Shown here: positions 38,509 through 46,994 of the stretch, in pieces
Position numbering within the stretch: the stretch's first letter is position 1
How the letters are laid out: each line of letters starts with the position of its first letter
DNA from: Methylobacter marinus A45
GTDB lineage: Bacteria; Pseudomonadota; Gammaproteobacteria; Methylococcales; Methylomonadaceae
NCBI RefSeq assembly: GCF_000383855.1
Contig: NZ_KB912877.1
Coordinates: 4,023,005 to 4,087,004, forward strand
DNA: 64,000 nucleotides
Direction of reading: 5' to 3'
The notes under the pieces: generated by a model
The model's input: the letters and a program-made list of their open reading frames with translations, nothing else
Told to the model about the DNA's origin: nothing
Database searches by the model: none
Program-made: the position numbers and the translations under genes

Positions 38509-41376
38509 TCAGGAAGAGTGAAGGCTGGCCCGATTGGTTGCCTGGCCGAACAATGATTGCCGGGCCAGGACATGCTGCAGATCGGCAAAACTGACCGGTT
38601 TGGTCAGATAAGCGTCGAATCCGGCTGCCTTTGCCTTTTCGCGATTCTCTTGCCCGCTATAGCCGCTCAGGGCAATCAGCTGCGTTGTTGCCAGAGCCGG
38701 ATGTCGCCGTATCGCTCGTGCAACGGCATAGCCATCCATGCCGGGCAGACCGATGTCGAGCAGCACGACTTGAGGCCGTTCAGTCCGTGCGATTTTCAAC
38801 GCGGCGTGGCCGTCATAAGCCAGCAATACCTTATGCCCCATGCTGGTCAGCAGTATGGACAGACTCTGGGCGGCATCACGATTATCATCGACCACCAGCA
38901 TGCGCAGGGGCGCTTCAACAGAAGGGAGGAGGACTGCCGGGTAAGGAAAATCAACGGGCAGGGGAGGCGACAGGCAAGGCAGGCGGATGACGAATTCGCT
39001 GCCCTTGCCGCGGCCTTCGCTGACGGCCCAGACTTCGCCGCCGTGCATCGATACCAGGCTGTTGACCAGCGAAAGGCCAATGCCCAATCCGCCTTCCGAG
39101 CGGTCGATGGTGCGGTCCACCTGATAGAACAGTTGAAACAGGCTGGGCAGCACCGAAGGATCGATGCCTCGGCCGTTGTCACGGACCCGGATGAAAATGT
39201 CATCGTTTTCATGGTTAACGGTCAGAGCGATACATCCGCCTTCGTCGGTATATTTTGCCGCATTGTTGAGCAGGTTCGACACGACTTGCGACAGCCGCAC
39301 AAGGTCGCCCTCGACGATTAGAGGCTCAGACGGCAGGCGCACGGATAATTCATGACGGCGGGCATCGATCAGCGGCTGGCTGGTTTCGACCGCCCGCTGC
39401 ACGATGACAGCGACTTCGAGAAGGTCTTTCTTGAGTTCGATCTTGCCGCGGCTGATACGCGAGACGTCCATCAGATCGTCCACCAGGCGAACTAGCTGCT
39501 CGACTTGTCGGCTAATGACATCGCGACACCAGGACAGCCGCGTTTCATCGGAACTGGATTGCTTCATGATCTGCACGGCGTTGCTGATCGGCGCCAAGGG
39601 GTTGCGCAGCTCGTGGGCGAGCATGGCGAGAAACTCATCCTTGCGCCGGTCGGCTTCGTGCAGTGCTTCCTCGGCGCGTTTACGCTCGCTGATATCGAGC
39701 ACGTGGACGACGAATCCCTGAACCCGCCCTTCGGCATCGAAGTCCGGGGAATACGTTGCATGAACCCAGCGAGGGCCGATATTGGGTAAAGTGACAAGGC
39801 GTTCGAAAGCGACTCGCTCCCCGGCCAGAACACGCTGGATATAAGGAGAGATAGCCTGCCAGGCCTCCTCGCCGACGATTTCCCGCATGTGACGGCCGCA
39901 TACCTGCTCGGGAGTGTAGCCGAACCACAGCTCGTAATTTCTGTTGGCGCGCCGGAACCGGCATTCCCGGTCGATGTAAGACATCAGGGCCGGCGCATTG
40001 TCCATGGTCACCCGCAACAGGTCGTGCGCTTTCTCGGCTTCGCGCCGCGCCGCGTCCAGTTCGGCCGTGCGTTCGACCACGCGCTGCTCCAGTGAGGCAT
40101 TGGCTTCGCGCAGCGCCTGCTTGGCCCGCGTTATCTCGGTAATGTCGATACCGACTTCCATGATCATCGGCGTACCGTCAATATCCTTGAAGGGGAAATC
40201 ATGAATCTCGTAGTCGTGCCGGTCCGGACCGGACCACCGCCATTCCACGGGAGCATTGGTCTTCAGCGTCCTGAAGGTATCACAGACCTCGCATGGCGTG
40301 TCGCGCTTGAACAGATACTCGTAGCAGCGTTTCCCCCGGGCCTTGCCGTAGCGCTGCTCGAAAAAGCGGTTGGCGAAGACCACTTCGTAATTTTGCGATA
40401 GCAGAATCACATAGACAGGAAGCGTCTGCAGCACGTCATACATACGCTGCCGTTCCCTCTGCACGGCGGCATAAGCCTGGACCAGCTCGGCGGTGCGCAG
40501 CGACACCTGTCGGCGCAATGTCCAGGTCCACAAGGCCAGGAGCGAAAAAAGGACGGCGGCGGCTCCTGCCGCCCAGGCCACATATTTAATCGGGAAGGTG
40601 GGAGGCGCGGAAATACCGAGCCATTTTCTATAGAGGCGGTCATACTCCCCGTTGGCCTTGACGATGGTCAGGCCCTGGTTGAGGCGGTCGCGCAGCGCGG
40701 TGTCGCCCTTGCGGACGGCGAAACAGAACTCGCGCCGGTATTCCTTGAGCAGCGGGCCGGGCTCGATGACTTCCGACAGGCCGATTGTCCGCGCCAGCCA
40801 GCTTCCCTGCAGCATCGGTGCCAGTAACGCATCATGCTGCCCCGAGGCCAGCAGCCGGAAGCCATCGGCCAGATCATCGACGATCACCAGCTGATGGTTG
40901 AAACCGCGGCCGGCGAGGGCATGATGAGACGTGTCCGAACGCAACACGATGATACTCAGGGCGCGGGCCTGCTCGATAAATTTGATGGGCGGATGCCCTT
41001 TGCGCACGAAAAAGGAGTCATAGCCGAGCGTATGCGGTCGGGTGAGTTCCACTTGGTCGTCGTGTTCCGGCATGCGAGCCACCAGCGGCAGGGCATCGAT
41101 CTCGCCTCTCTTCAGTTTTTGCCAGAGCACGTCCCAACGGTCCGGATGGAAGGTGACGGGTATGCCCATGACCTCGGCAACCCTGGCAAACAGTTCGACG
41201 GCGAAGCCAGTCGATCGACCCTGCTCATCGATATCGGCGTAAGGCGGAAAACCAATTTCCGAACCGACGCGCAGGGGCTGCCTGTATTCCGCGCCAACCA
41301 GCCCGAAAGAGCTCAGAACGGCCAAGGCCAGCATGAGCGCGAATCGCCTGAGCCAGGGTTTCATGCGCGGCGACAT
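38509..41376 (-). CDS. Hybrid sensor histidine kinase with periplasmic SBP_bac_3 domain
   Basis: A 955-residue membrane kinase. Order: signal/anchor (about 10-29), periplasmic amino-acid-binding-type domain (about 33-257), membrane helix (264-286), PAS (about 310-420), second PAS (about 448-565), HisKA with His588 in MLAHELRNPLAP, HATPase (NLLNNAAKYTDEGG, DNGRGIDP, GLGIGLSLV) and a receiver domain with Asp874 in LLDIGLPGMDG. The first PAS contains a CEVC pair (362 and 365), which could sense redox or bind metal. The ligand is probably an amino acid or other small polar solute. No separate response regulator is adjacent. Confidence 0.92.
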   Translation of the reverse strand: MSPRMKPWLRRFALMLALAVLSSFGLVGAEYRQPLRVGSEIGFPPYADIDEQGRSTGFAVELFARVAEVMGIPVTFHPDRWDVLWQKLKRGEIDALPLVARMPEHDDQVELTRPHTLGYDSFFVRKGHPPIKFIEQARALSIIVLRSDTSHHALAGRGFNHQLVIVDDLADGFRLLASGQHDALLAPMLQGSWLARTIGLSEVIEPGPLLKEYRREFCFAVRKGDTALRDRLNQGLTIVKANGEYDRLYRKWLGISAPPTFPIKYVAWAAGAAAVLFSLLALWTWTLRRQVSLRTAELVQAYAAVQRERQRMYDVLQTLPVYVILLSQNYEVVFANRFFEQRYGKARGKRCYEYLFKRDTPCEVCDTFRTLKTNAPVEWRWSGPDRHDYEIHDFPFKDIDGTPMIMEVGIDITEITRAKQALREANASLEQRVVERTAELDAARREAEKAHDLLRVTMDNAPALMSYIDRECRFRRANRNYELWFGYTPEQVCGRHMREIVGEEAWQAISPYIQRVLAGERVAFERLVTLPNIGPRWVHATYSPDFDAEGRVQGFVVHVLDISERKRAEEALHEADRRKDEFLAMLAHELRNPLAPISNAVQIMKQSSSDETRLSWCRDVISRQVEQLVRLVDDLMDVSRISRGKIELKKDLLEVAVIVQRAVETSQPLIDARRHELSVRLPSEPLIVEGDLVRLSQVVSNLLNNAAKYTDEGGCIALTVNHENDDIFIRVRDNGRGIDPSVLPSLFQLFYQVDRTIDRSEGGLGIGLSLVNSLVSMHGGEVWAVSEGRGKGSEFVIRLPCLSPPLPVDFPYPAVLLPSVEAPLRMLVVDDNRDAAQSLSILLTSMGHKVLLAYDGHAALKIARTERPQVVLLDIGLPGMDGYAVARAIRRHPALATTQLIALSGYSGQENREKAKAAGFDAYLTKPVSFADLQHVLARQSLFGQATNRASLHSS

Positions 41377-41641
41377 GTTCTGTTAGGTTTTAAGCAAAGT
41401 GGCTTTACAGGGAACAGGCTGGCTACTGCGTTTATCATAGGGCTCGAATAATTTATTGTATAAAAATATAAAGTCATGATTCCAAAACAAGTCATGCTTA
41501 AACAGCGCCGTACTCACGCTTGGGCTTGTGTTTATTGACAGTAGCGATATCCGGGCCAGTTTAATGACTTCTTTAATTATTGGCTACCCTATCAGATTGT
41601 TTAATTAATGCCGACATCCCAAGAGCGGCTAATCTGAACAT

Positions 41642-41774
41642 TTCACCACGAAGGACACGAAGCACACGAAGGCTGTTCCAGACCCAATTCCACCGCCTCC
41701 ATAATCCCCATGGATGGGGTGAATGCAGAGAAATGACGGGATCATTTCCTGTCCATGCGGTCGTTCGTGGTGAA
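41642..41774. mobile_element. MITE-like element, TTCACCACGAAGG family
   Basis: Ends TTCACCACGAAGGA and TCGTTCGTGGTGAA are inverted repeats bounding 133 bp. The left arm continues as a tandem-like run of CACGAAG units. The interior shares GCTGTTCCAGA and ATTCCACCGCCT with 49363-49388, and its right part is repeated near 35932. It has no coding capacity and ends 10 bp before the stop codon of the methyltransferase gene. Confidence 0.65.
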
Positions 41775-41783
41775 GTATTCAGG

Positions 41784-42602
41784 CTAAGGCTTTTTTGCGA
41801 CAGCATAAATCACATTGGCTTGCACGTTTTGCGTGCGCGAATCGGCCATGAAGGACAGATTAGCCTGGCGAACATAGTCAACCGCTTCGGGTTCCAGTTG
41901 ATCGATTGTGCCGCGATATCCCGAGCCGAGCAGCGTTGTCCACCAGTCTTCCGGCGATGTCACGGGATGCACCGCGGATTCGGCCACAATCGATGCTTTC
42001 GGTACACCGGCTTCGATCAGCACCTCGTTGAGCGATAAAGGCTCGGCGATGCGATCCCATGGGTTGAAGCCTTTGTAAAGGTCGGGCCTGACATCGCGAA
42101 CGGCATTCCAGAAAACCGAGTTGCCCGGCTCGAAGAAATCCGGCCCCCATGTGGTGATGGCAAGTTTTCCGCCGGGGCGCAAGACCCGCCATAATTCCCG
42201 GATGGCCGAGGGAATATCGGGTACGAAAAAGATGCCGAAAACGCAAACTACCGCGTCGAAGCTGGCATCGGCAAAGCCCGTATCAAGCATGTCGCCAACC
42301 TGGAACTCAACATTGTTCAGATTGCGTTTTCTCGCTTTCGCGCGTGCAAGATCGAGCAGCCTTTCGGCCAGATCGATGCCGGTAACCTGGCCTTCGGAAC
42401 CTACGCGCATGGCGGCCGGCAGTGCCGATGCTCCGGTGCCGCAACATACGTCGAGCACCGATGAACCGGGCTCGAGGTCCAGGCGTTCGACAGTGCTGTG
42501 CCCGAACCGGTCCCAGAAAGTGTTGGCGGGATGGTCGAACAGGTCGGACGCGGCATTATAGGCCGCCGCCGCCTTGGCCTGTGCTTCGTTTAATGTAGTC
42601 AT
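41784..42602 (-). CDS. Class I SAM-dependent methyltransferase
   Basis: A 272-residue methyltransferase. Motif I is VLDVCCGTGASALPAA, motif II region DAVVCVFGIFFVPD, and motif III LRPGGKLAITTWGP. It resembles UbiE/Coq5-like enzymes but is not the quinone enzyme by length or context. The product and substrate cannot be told from sequence. It is divergent from the WGR gene, with 415 bp between them. The ATG is at 42602. Confidence 0.85.
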   Translation of the reverse strand: MTTLNEAQAKAAAAYNAASDLFDHPANTFWDRFGHSTVERLDLEPGSSVLDVCCGTGASALPAAMRVGSEGQVTGIDLAERLLDLARAKARKRNLNNVEFQVGDMLDTGFADASFDAVVCVFGIFFVPDIPSAIRELWRVLRPGGKLAITTWGPDFFEPGNSVFWNAVRDVRPDLYKGFNPWDRIAEPLSLNEVLIEAGVPKASIVAESAVHPVTSPEDWWTTLLGSGYRGTIDQLEPEAVDYVRQANLSFMADSRTQNVQANVIYAVAKKP

Positions 42603-43017
42603 GGATTTGTCTCTTTAAATATACTCAATAGGTTATCGATGAAGCGTTGTCCGGCCGATAGCTCTGCTGGCTGATGTGGGGGATTGACAGGATGAGTGAC
42701 GGCCATTGTTTCGCTATTTCTTGTTCAGCAGCAGAATTCCCAATAATACAGTGAAGGCCGATATCGGGAAAGTTGCCGTACTGAATCTCGGTAATCAAGC
42801 AGGCCGGTGCCTGAAGTTTTCATCGCGCCATTTTTTTCGTTACTCATTTGCCGCGAAATGGTTATGATATGGCTCCGTACAGGCGCATTAACATGTGGTT
42901 GTAGTCACGTGTTATATCCTGAAGTTTTATCGAACCCGCCGGAAGCCCTGCGCTTGCCAGAGAGCGGGTGAGCGAATATGGCCTGGAATGGCTCTTTATC
43001 GGATGTTGAATATTTGA
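42603..43017. other. Divergent gap between methyltransferase and WGR genes
   Basis: No gene or strong hairpin is seen. It must contain two promoters facing outward. A CAGCAGCAG-like stretch and an AT-rich tract near 42820-42870 (GGTTATGATATGG) are the only promoter-like features. Confidence 0.4.
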
Positions 43018-43254
43018 ATGAACCGTATTTATCTGGTCCGGAACGAGGCGGACAAAAATATGAACCGGTTTTACCAGTTGATCATCATGCCGGGATTGTT
43101 CGGTGATTGGTCGTTAGTTCGCGAATGGGGACGCGTCGGTTCGCCGGGCACCGTGCGCAAGGACTGGTTCGATACCGAAGAAGAGGCGATCAATGCTGCC
43201 CAGCGCTTGTGCCAAAGCAAGCAGAAAGGCGGTTATCGCTGCCAGGTTCGGTGA
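43018..43254 (+). CDS. Small WGR-domain protein
   Basis: A 78-residue protein that is a single WGR domain: RFYQLIIMPGLFGDWSLVREWGRVGSPG (in parts), with the signature W-G-R at EWGRVG. WGR domains occur in PARPs and MolR-like proteins and may bind nucleic acid; stand-alone bacterial versions are of unknown function. The frame begins with ATG 43018. It is about 800 bp upstream of cas9 and on the same strand, but a terminator-like hairpin and a long gap separate them. Confidence 0.8.
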   Translation: MNRIYLVRNEADKNMNRFYQLIIMPGLFGDWSLVREWGRVGSPGTVRKDWFDTEEEAINAAQRLCQSKQKGGYRCQVR

Positions 43255-43932
43255 ATCCTGTCGCCGCTTGACGGGACTTAACCCGGATATCTCATAAAAC
43301 CGCAGGGAATACAGGAGACCCCGGCACCTTATGCCGGGTTTCCGCGAAGCTCCAACCCAGCCTACCCGCTACCTACCTCCCGCATGAGCCTAATCCATTC
43401 GCCGAGCCGGCCTGCAAGCACCTTGCGGGAGGTTTCTACTTTTCCCGATAAAGATACACGCATTGTCCGGGGCGAAATAGCATCTTCCCGCCGCGCATAC
43501 CCGTCAAAAACGCAAATTCAATAGTGTGATCTCAAGCCCAGACAAGTAAATCAGGCGCTATATAATTGAGGCCGGTAAAGCGCCCGATTATGGCACCAAT
43601 GCTTGCGGGTCACGATGCCGGGCGGTTGAGTCCGCATCGCTCTTATCGATGGGCAGGGCGGCAATGGGCCGCTTTGAAAAAACGAGTCATTATAATCCGA
43701 ATGAAAAAACTCCCCGCACGGGATAAAGCCGCCATCGAGCCTTCAACCGGAAAGGCCGCAATCAATTTTATGAAACACGCGGCAGCGACCGAATAACAGT
43801 GCGTCGCGGTCAGCCTGCCCCCGATCATCAAGCCGGCTGGTCCTGTCGGCAATGTGAGCACGGATGATCAACGGCAGGCTGACGGCTGAATGAAGCGAGA
43901 TTGAAACAATACAAATAAAAACCGACAGACAT
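43255..43932. other. Gap before the cas9 locus, with one long inverted repeat
   Basis: I see no gene or CRISPR array in these 680 bp; the open frame at 43566-43796 has no ribosome site and reads as random. Positions 43809-43829 and 43863-43883 form a 21-bp imperfect inverted repeat (GTCAGCCTGCC and complement, 18 of 21 pairs) of unknown role. A single GATTGAAAC at 43899-43907 resembles the end of some CRISPR repeats but is present once only. Confidence 0.5.
43320..43338 (+). terminator. Hairpin after the WGR gene
   Basis: CCCGGCA and TGCCGGG pair around a 5-nt loop, followed by TTT. It is 66 nt after the WGR stop. The T-run is short, so strength is uncertain. Confidence 0.45.
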
Positions 43933-44049
43933 AAAAAAGCCCCCTTAAGTTTTACTTTGCGAGGGCTCTGGTCGCCTGGAAGCGATGCCTACGCAACACA
44001 ATTCCATTGGTATGGAAAGTTAACGATAGGCCTTAGTCGGTTACATCAG
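43933..44049 (-). ncRNA. Candidate tracrRNA, divergent from cas9
   Basis: On the minus strand a TATAAT box (44056-44061) would start a transcript near 44049. An intrinsic terminator (stem 43938-43967, AGCCCTC/GGGGGCT plus inner AAGT/ACTT, then six Ts) would end it near 43933. The ~117-nt product has the right length and place for a type II-C tracrRNA. Its 5' part (through a TTCCAT/ATGGAA hairpin near 44007-44022) would be the anti-repeat; a TCGC/GCGA hairpin and the terminator stem form the 3' structure. It cannot be proved without the CRISPR repeat, which is not in the window. The 3' AACUUAAGGGGGC recalls the last stem of the Neisseria tracrRNA. Confidence 0.55.
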
Positions 44050-44055
44050 GTCTGG

Positions 44056-44083
44056 ATTATACACAAGGATCAATAATGAGCAA
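44056..44083 (-). promoter_or_regulatory. Promoter of the candidate tracrRNA, overlapping the cas9 start
   Basis: Minus-strand TTGCTC (44078-44083) and TATAAT (44056-44061) are 16 bp apart. The -35 overlaps the cas9 start codon (44076-44078), and the interval holds the cas9 ribosome site. Expression of the RNA and of cas9 may therefore interfere with each other. Confidence 0.55.
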
Positions 44084-46994
44084 GAAAGTTCTGGGGCTGG
44101 ATCTAGGCACCTATTCCATAGGCTGGGCATTGCTCGAGGAAAGCCAGGGCGGGCCCGACCGGATAATTGATTTGGGTTGCCGGGTTTTTAACGAGGCGGA
44201 TGGAGAAAAAACACCGGCTCCCGGCAATCCGAAACGCAGCGATGCCAAATTGAACAGACGCATTCTCCAGCGCAAGGCGAAACGCAAACAGCGTATGCTC
44301 AACTATTTGTTAAAGCTGAACTGGCTGCCGGAAGAACTGCAGGCATCGCCCCAGCCGGAAATCATTCTGAACCGGATCGGCGACCCCTATCGGTTGCGTG
44401 CGAAAGCCCTGGATGAAAAATTATCCGCGCATGAACTGGGACGAGTATTGCTGCATTTTGTCCAGTGCCGAGGCTTTTCAGGCAGCCGCGAAACCTGGCC
44501 GGGCGCCATGATCGATGATCCCGATGTGCTGGCTGTTCTGGCCGAGTCGGAGGAGGGTGCGGACCAGCGCGAACGCGACAGCGGACAGGCGGCGTTTAAA
44601 CAGGAGGTTGATGCGTTGAGAACGGCTATAAAAGAGGCCGGCTGCCGGACACTGGGCGAATATCTGGCGAGCCGGGGTCACCCTGATTGCAAGCGCATCC
44701 GGGCCAAAAATGGCGAGCATCTGCGCACGGACCGGCAAATGTATAAAGATGAGTTGGGGTTGATCTGGCGGCAACAGCAGCGCCATCACGAGCGGTTAAC
44801 CGAACCGGTGAAAGCGCGGGTGGAGCGCATTATTTTTTATCAAAGACCCGTTAAGCCGTGTGCTGATCGCATCAACCGTTGTCCCCTGGAACCCAAACGC
44901 AGGCGGGCCGGCCTGGCCCGACTGGAAAGCCAGCGTTTTCGCTATATGCAGGCGATCAGTAACCTGACGTATTTAAACCATCGCACTGAAACGGAAGAGC
45001 GCTTGTCGGCCGGCCAGATAGGCAGGCTGAGCGTGCTGTGCGAGACGGAAGCCGATATCAGCTTCGCACGGATCAAAGAACTCTTGGGCTTCGATAATTC
45101 CCGGGAATTTAACCTGGAGCGCGACATCAAGAAGCTGAACGGTAATGTGACCGCCTGGCAAATCAGGAAAGTTTTCAGCGGCTGGGATAATCTGGGAACC
45201 GGGAAACAGCAGGCACTGGTCGAGGACTTGCTGACCATCAACAAAAAATCCGTGCTCAGGAAGCGTTTGCTCGGGCATTGGGGTCTTGATTCCGCGACTG
45301 TCGTCAAGCTGTGTCAGTTGTCGCTTGAGCCGGGCTACAGCCCGCTTTCCAGTAAAGCCATCAATAAACTGCTGCCGTTTCTTTATCAAGGCCAAAGCGT
45401 GACAGAAGCGCGGGTCAGCGCGGGGTATGGTCCTGAAGTTCAGGCTGTTGCCCAAAAGGATAAATTAGCCGTGCCGCCGGAAACCGCCAATCCCGTCCTG
45501 CAAAAAGGGCTGCATGAACTCAGGCGGCTGATCAACGCCCTGATCGCCGAGTACGGCAAGCCCGATGCGATCAGGGTGCAAATGGCGCGCGAATTGAAGA
45601 TGAACAGCAGACGCTATGCCGCATTTGGCAGACAGCAAAAAGCCAGGGACAGGATGAATGAGAAAGCGGTGTTGATGTTTCAGCGCGTCAAACGGCAGAA
45701 TCCGCATCTGGCATTGACCGACGCCCCCGGCAAAACCGATCAGCTAAAATACCGGCTATGGCAGGATCAGCGGCGGCTCTGTGCATATTCCGGCCAACGC
45801 ATCGCCCCGTCGGCGTTGTTCGGACCTGAAGTTGAGATCGACCATATCTTGCCTTACAGCGAATCACTGGACGATTCGTATATGAATAAAGCGCTCTGTT
45901 TCGTTAAGGACAAGAGTGTCAAAGGCCGCAAAACGCCGATTGAGGCATTCGGCGGCAATGAGGCGCAGTGGCATCAAATCGAACAAAACCTGAAGCGATG
46001 GGACAGGTCTCTGGCATCGAAGCAAAAACGCTTCTTCATGAACGCGGCAACGATGCGGAAAGCGGATTTTATCGGCAGCCAGCTCAACGACGCACGCCGC
46101 ATCAGCCGCGTCGTGCATGATTATTTACAACAATTGGATGCGGCCATCACGGTCAGCACAGGAAGAGCGACCGCATGGCTACGGCGGCAATGGGATTTGA
46201 ACGGTCTGCTCGGTGAGACGCCGGCCACAGACCGCGGCGATTATCGGCGGCATGCGATCGATGCGCTGGCCACGGCCTGTATCGACCGGCGGTTTTTAAC
46301 AAGGCTGTCGGAAGCGGCCAGTGAGCTTGAAGGTAAACAGTCCGAATTGAATATCGACGACTTGCGGGTCGATCCGGCCTGGCGGATAGTACGGGAGGAT
46401 CTGCGGCGGGCGCTGGACAAAATGATTGTGGCGCATGTGCCGCGGCTTAAATTGAGCGGCGAGGGATTTGAGGAAACCGGCGCGGCATTTGCCGGGGGCG
46501 GTACGGTTTCTCATAAAGACGGCAAGATCCCGATTCAGCGGAGCCGGATCCGGCAACCGGAAGCCGGCACGGCCAGCGGCAATATTCATCATGTGGAAAT
46601 ATTAAGGCATAAAACCACGGGCCAATATACCGGCGAATTCGTGACCCGACTGGAGGCGGGCCATCGCGTCAAAGGCGCCGGCAAACATAAGCCGCCTGTG
46701 ATTAAAACAGACCATTCCGAACCGTTTGAGTTCGTCATGGCGCTGCATGTCAATGATACGGTCAGCGTCGAGCAGGCGGGGCAGCGGATTTTTTACCGTG
46801 TCCGGAAACTGGACGCCGGCGACAACCGGTGTCTGTTGTGTCTGCATTCGACGGCGCTCCCGGACCGAAAAACCGAGGAAATCGATTTCAGCATCAACGC
46901 GGCATCCTTTAATCGATGGCGACTGCAAAAGCATAAAATCAACGCCATCGGCAAACTTATCGACGTTAAACCGTCAGGCCGGGATACCGGTTAA
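44076..46994 (+). CDS. cas9: Type II-C-like Cas9 with substituted RuvC-II and HNH metal ligands
   Basis: A 972-residue Cas9, close to the compact II-C size. RuvC-I is VLGLDLGTYSIGWAL (Asp9); the Arg-rich bridge helix is about 61-80; RuvC-III is RRHAIDALATA (His726, Asp729). The HNH core is EIDHILPYSESLDDSYMNKA (Asp589, His590, Asn604). Two metal ligands are changed: RuvC-II reads IRVQMARELK, so the invariant Glu (762 in S. pyogenes) is Gln502 (codon CAA), and the HNH Asn (863 in S. pyogenes) aligns with Lys613 (codon AAG) in FVKDKSVKG. Both changes in known Cas9 proteins abolish or weaken cutting. The frame is otherwise intact. AAGGA lies 6 nt before ATG 44076. No cas1, cas2, csn2 or array is visible. 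The stop overlaps the convergent downstream gene by 4 nt. Base use is like the neighbours. Confidence 0.93.
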   Translation: MSKKVLGLDLGTYSIGWALLEESQGGPDRIIDLGCRVFNEADGEKTPAPGNPKRSDAKLNRRILQRKAKRKQRMLNYLLKLNWLPEELQASPQPEIILNRIGDPYRLRAKALDEKLSAHELGRVLLHFVQCRGFSGSRETWPGAMIDDPDVLAVLAESEEGADQRERDSGQAAFKQEVDALRTAIKEAGCRTLGEYLASRGHPDCKRIRAKNGEHLRTDRQMYKDELGLIWRQQQRHHERLTEPVKARVERIIFYQRPVKPCADRINRCPLEPKRRRAGLARLESQRFRYMQAISNLTYLNHRTETEERLSAGQIGRLSVLCETEADISFARIKELLGFDNSREFNLERDIKKLNGNVTAWQIRKVFSGWDNLGTGKQQALVEDLLTINKKSVLRKRLLGHWGLDSATVVKLCQLSLEPGYSPLSSKAINKLLPFLYQGQSVTEARVSAGYGPEVQAVAQKDKLAVPPETANPVLQKGLHELRRLINALIAEYGKPDAIRVQMARELKMNSRRYAAFGRQQKARDRMNEKAVLMFQRVKRQNPHLALTDAPGKTDQLKYRLWQDQRRLCAYSGQRIAPSALFGPEVEIDHILPYSESLDDSYMNKALCFVKDKSVKGRKTPIEAFGGNEAQWHQIEQNLKRWDRSLASKQKRFFMNAATMRKADFIGSQLNDARRISRVVHDYLQQLDAAITVSTGRATAWLRRQWDLNGLLGETPATDRGDYRRHAIDALATACIDRRFLTRLSEAASELEGKQSELNIDDLRVDPAWRIVREDLRRALDKMIVAHVPRLKLSGEGFEETGAAFAGGGTVSHKDGKIPIQRSRIRQPEAGTASGNIHHVEILRHKTTGQYTGEFVTRLEAGHRVKGAGKHKPPVIKTDHSEPFEFVMALHVNDTVSVEQAGQRIFYRVRKLDAGDNRCLLCLHSTALPDRKTEEIDFSINAASFNRWRLQKHKINAIGKLIDVKPSGRDTG

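Noticed and set aside
43566-43796. A 76-codon open frame between the WGR gene and cas9
   Set aside because: No ribosome site, no recognisable domain, and composition like random translation; it also ends just before the inverted repeat.
43899-43907. GATTGAAAC resembling the 3' end of some CRISPR repeats
   Set aside because: Occurs once, with no second copy at repeat-spacer distance; type II-C repeats do not usually end this way.
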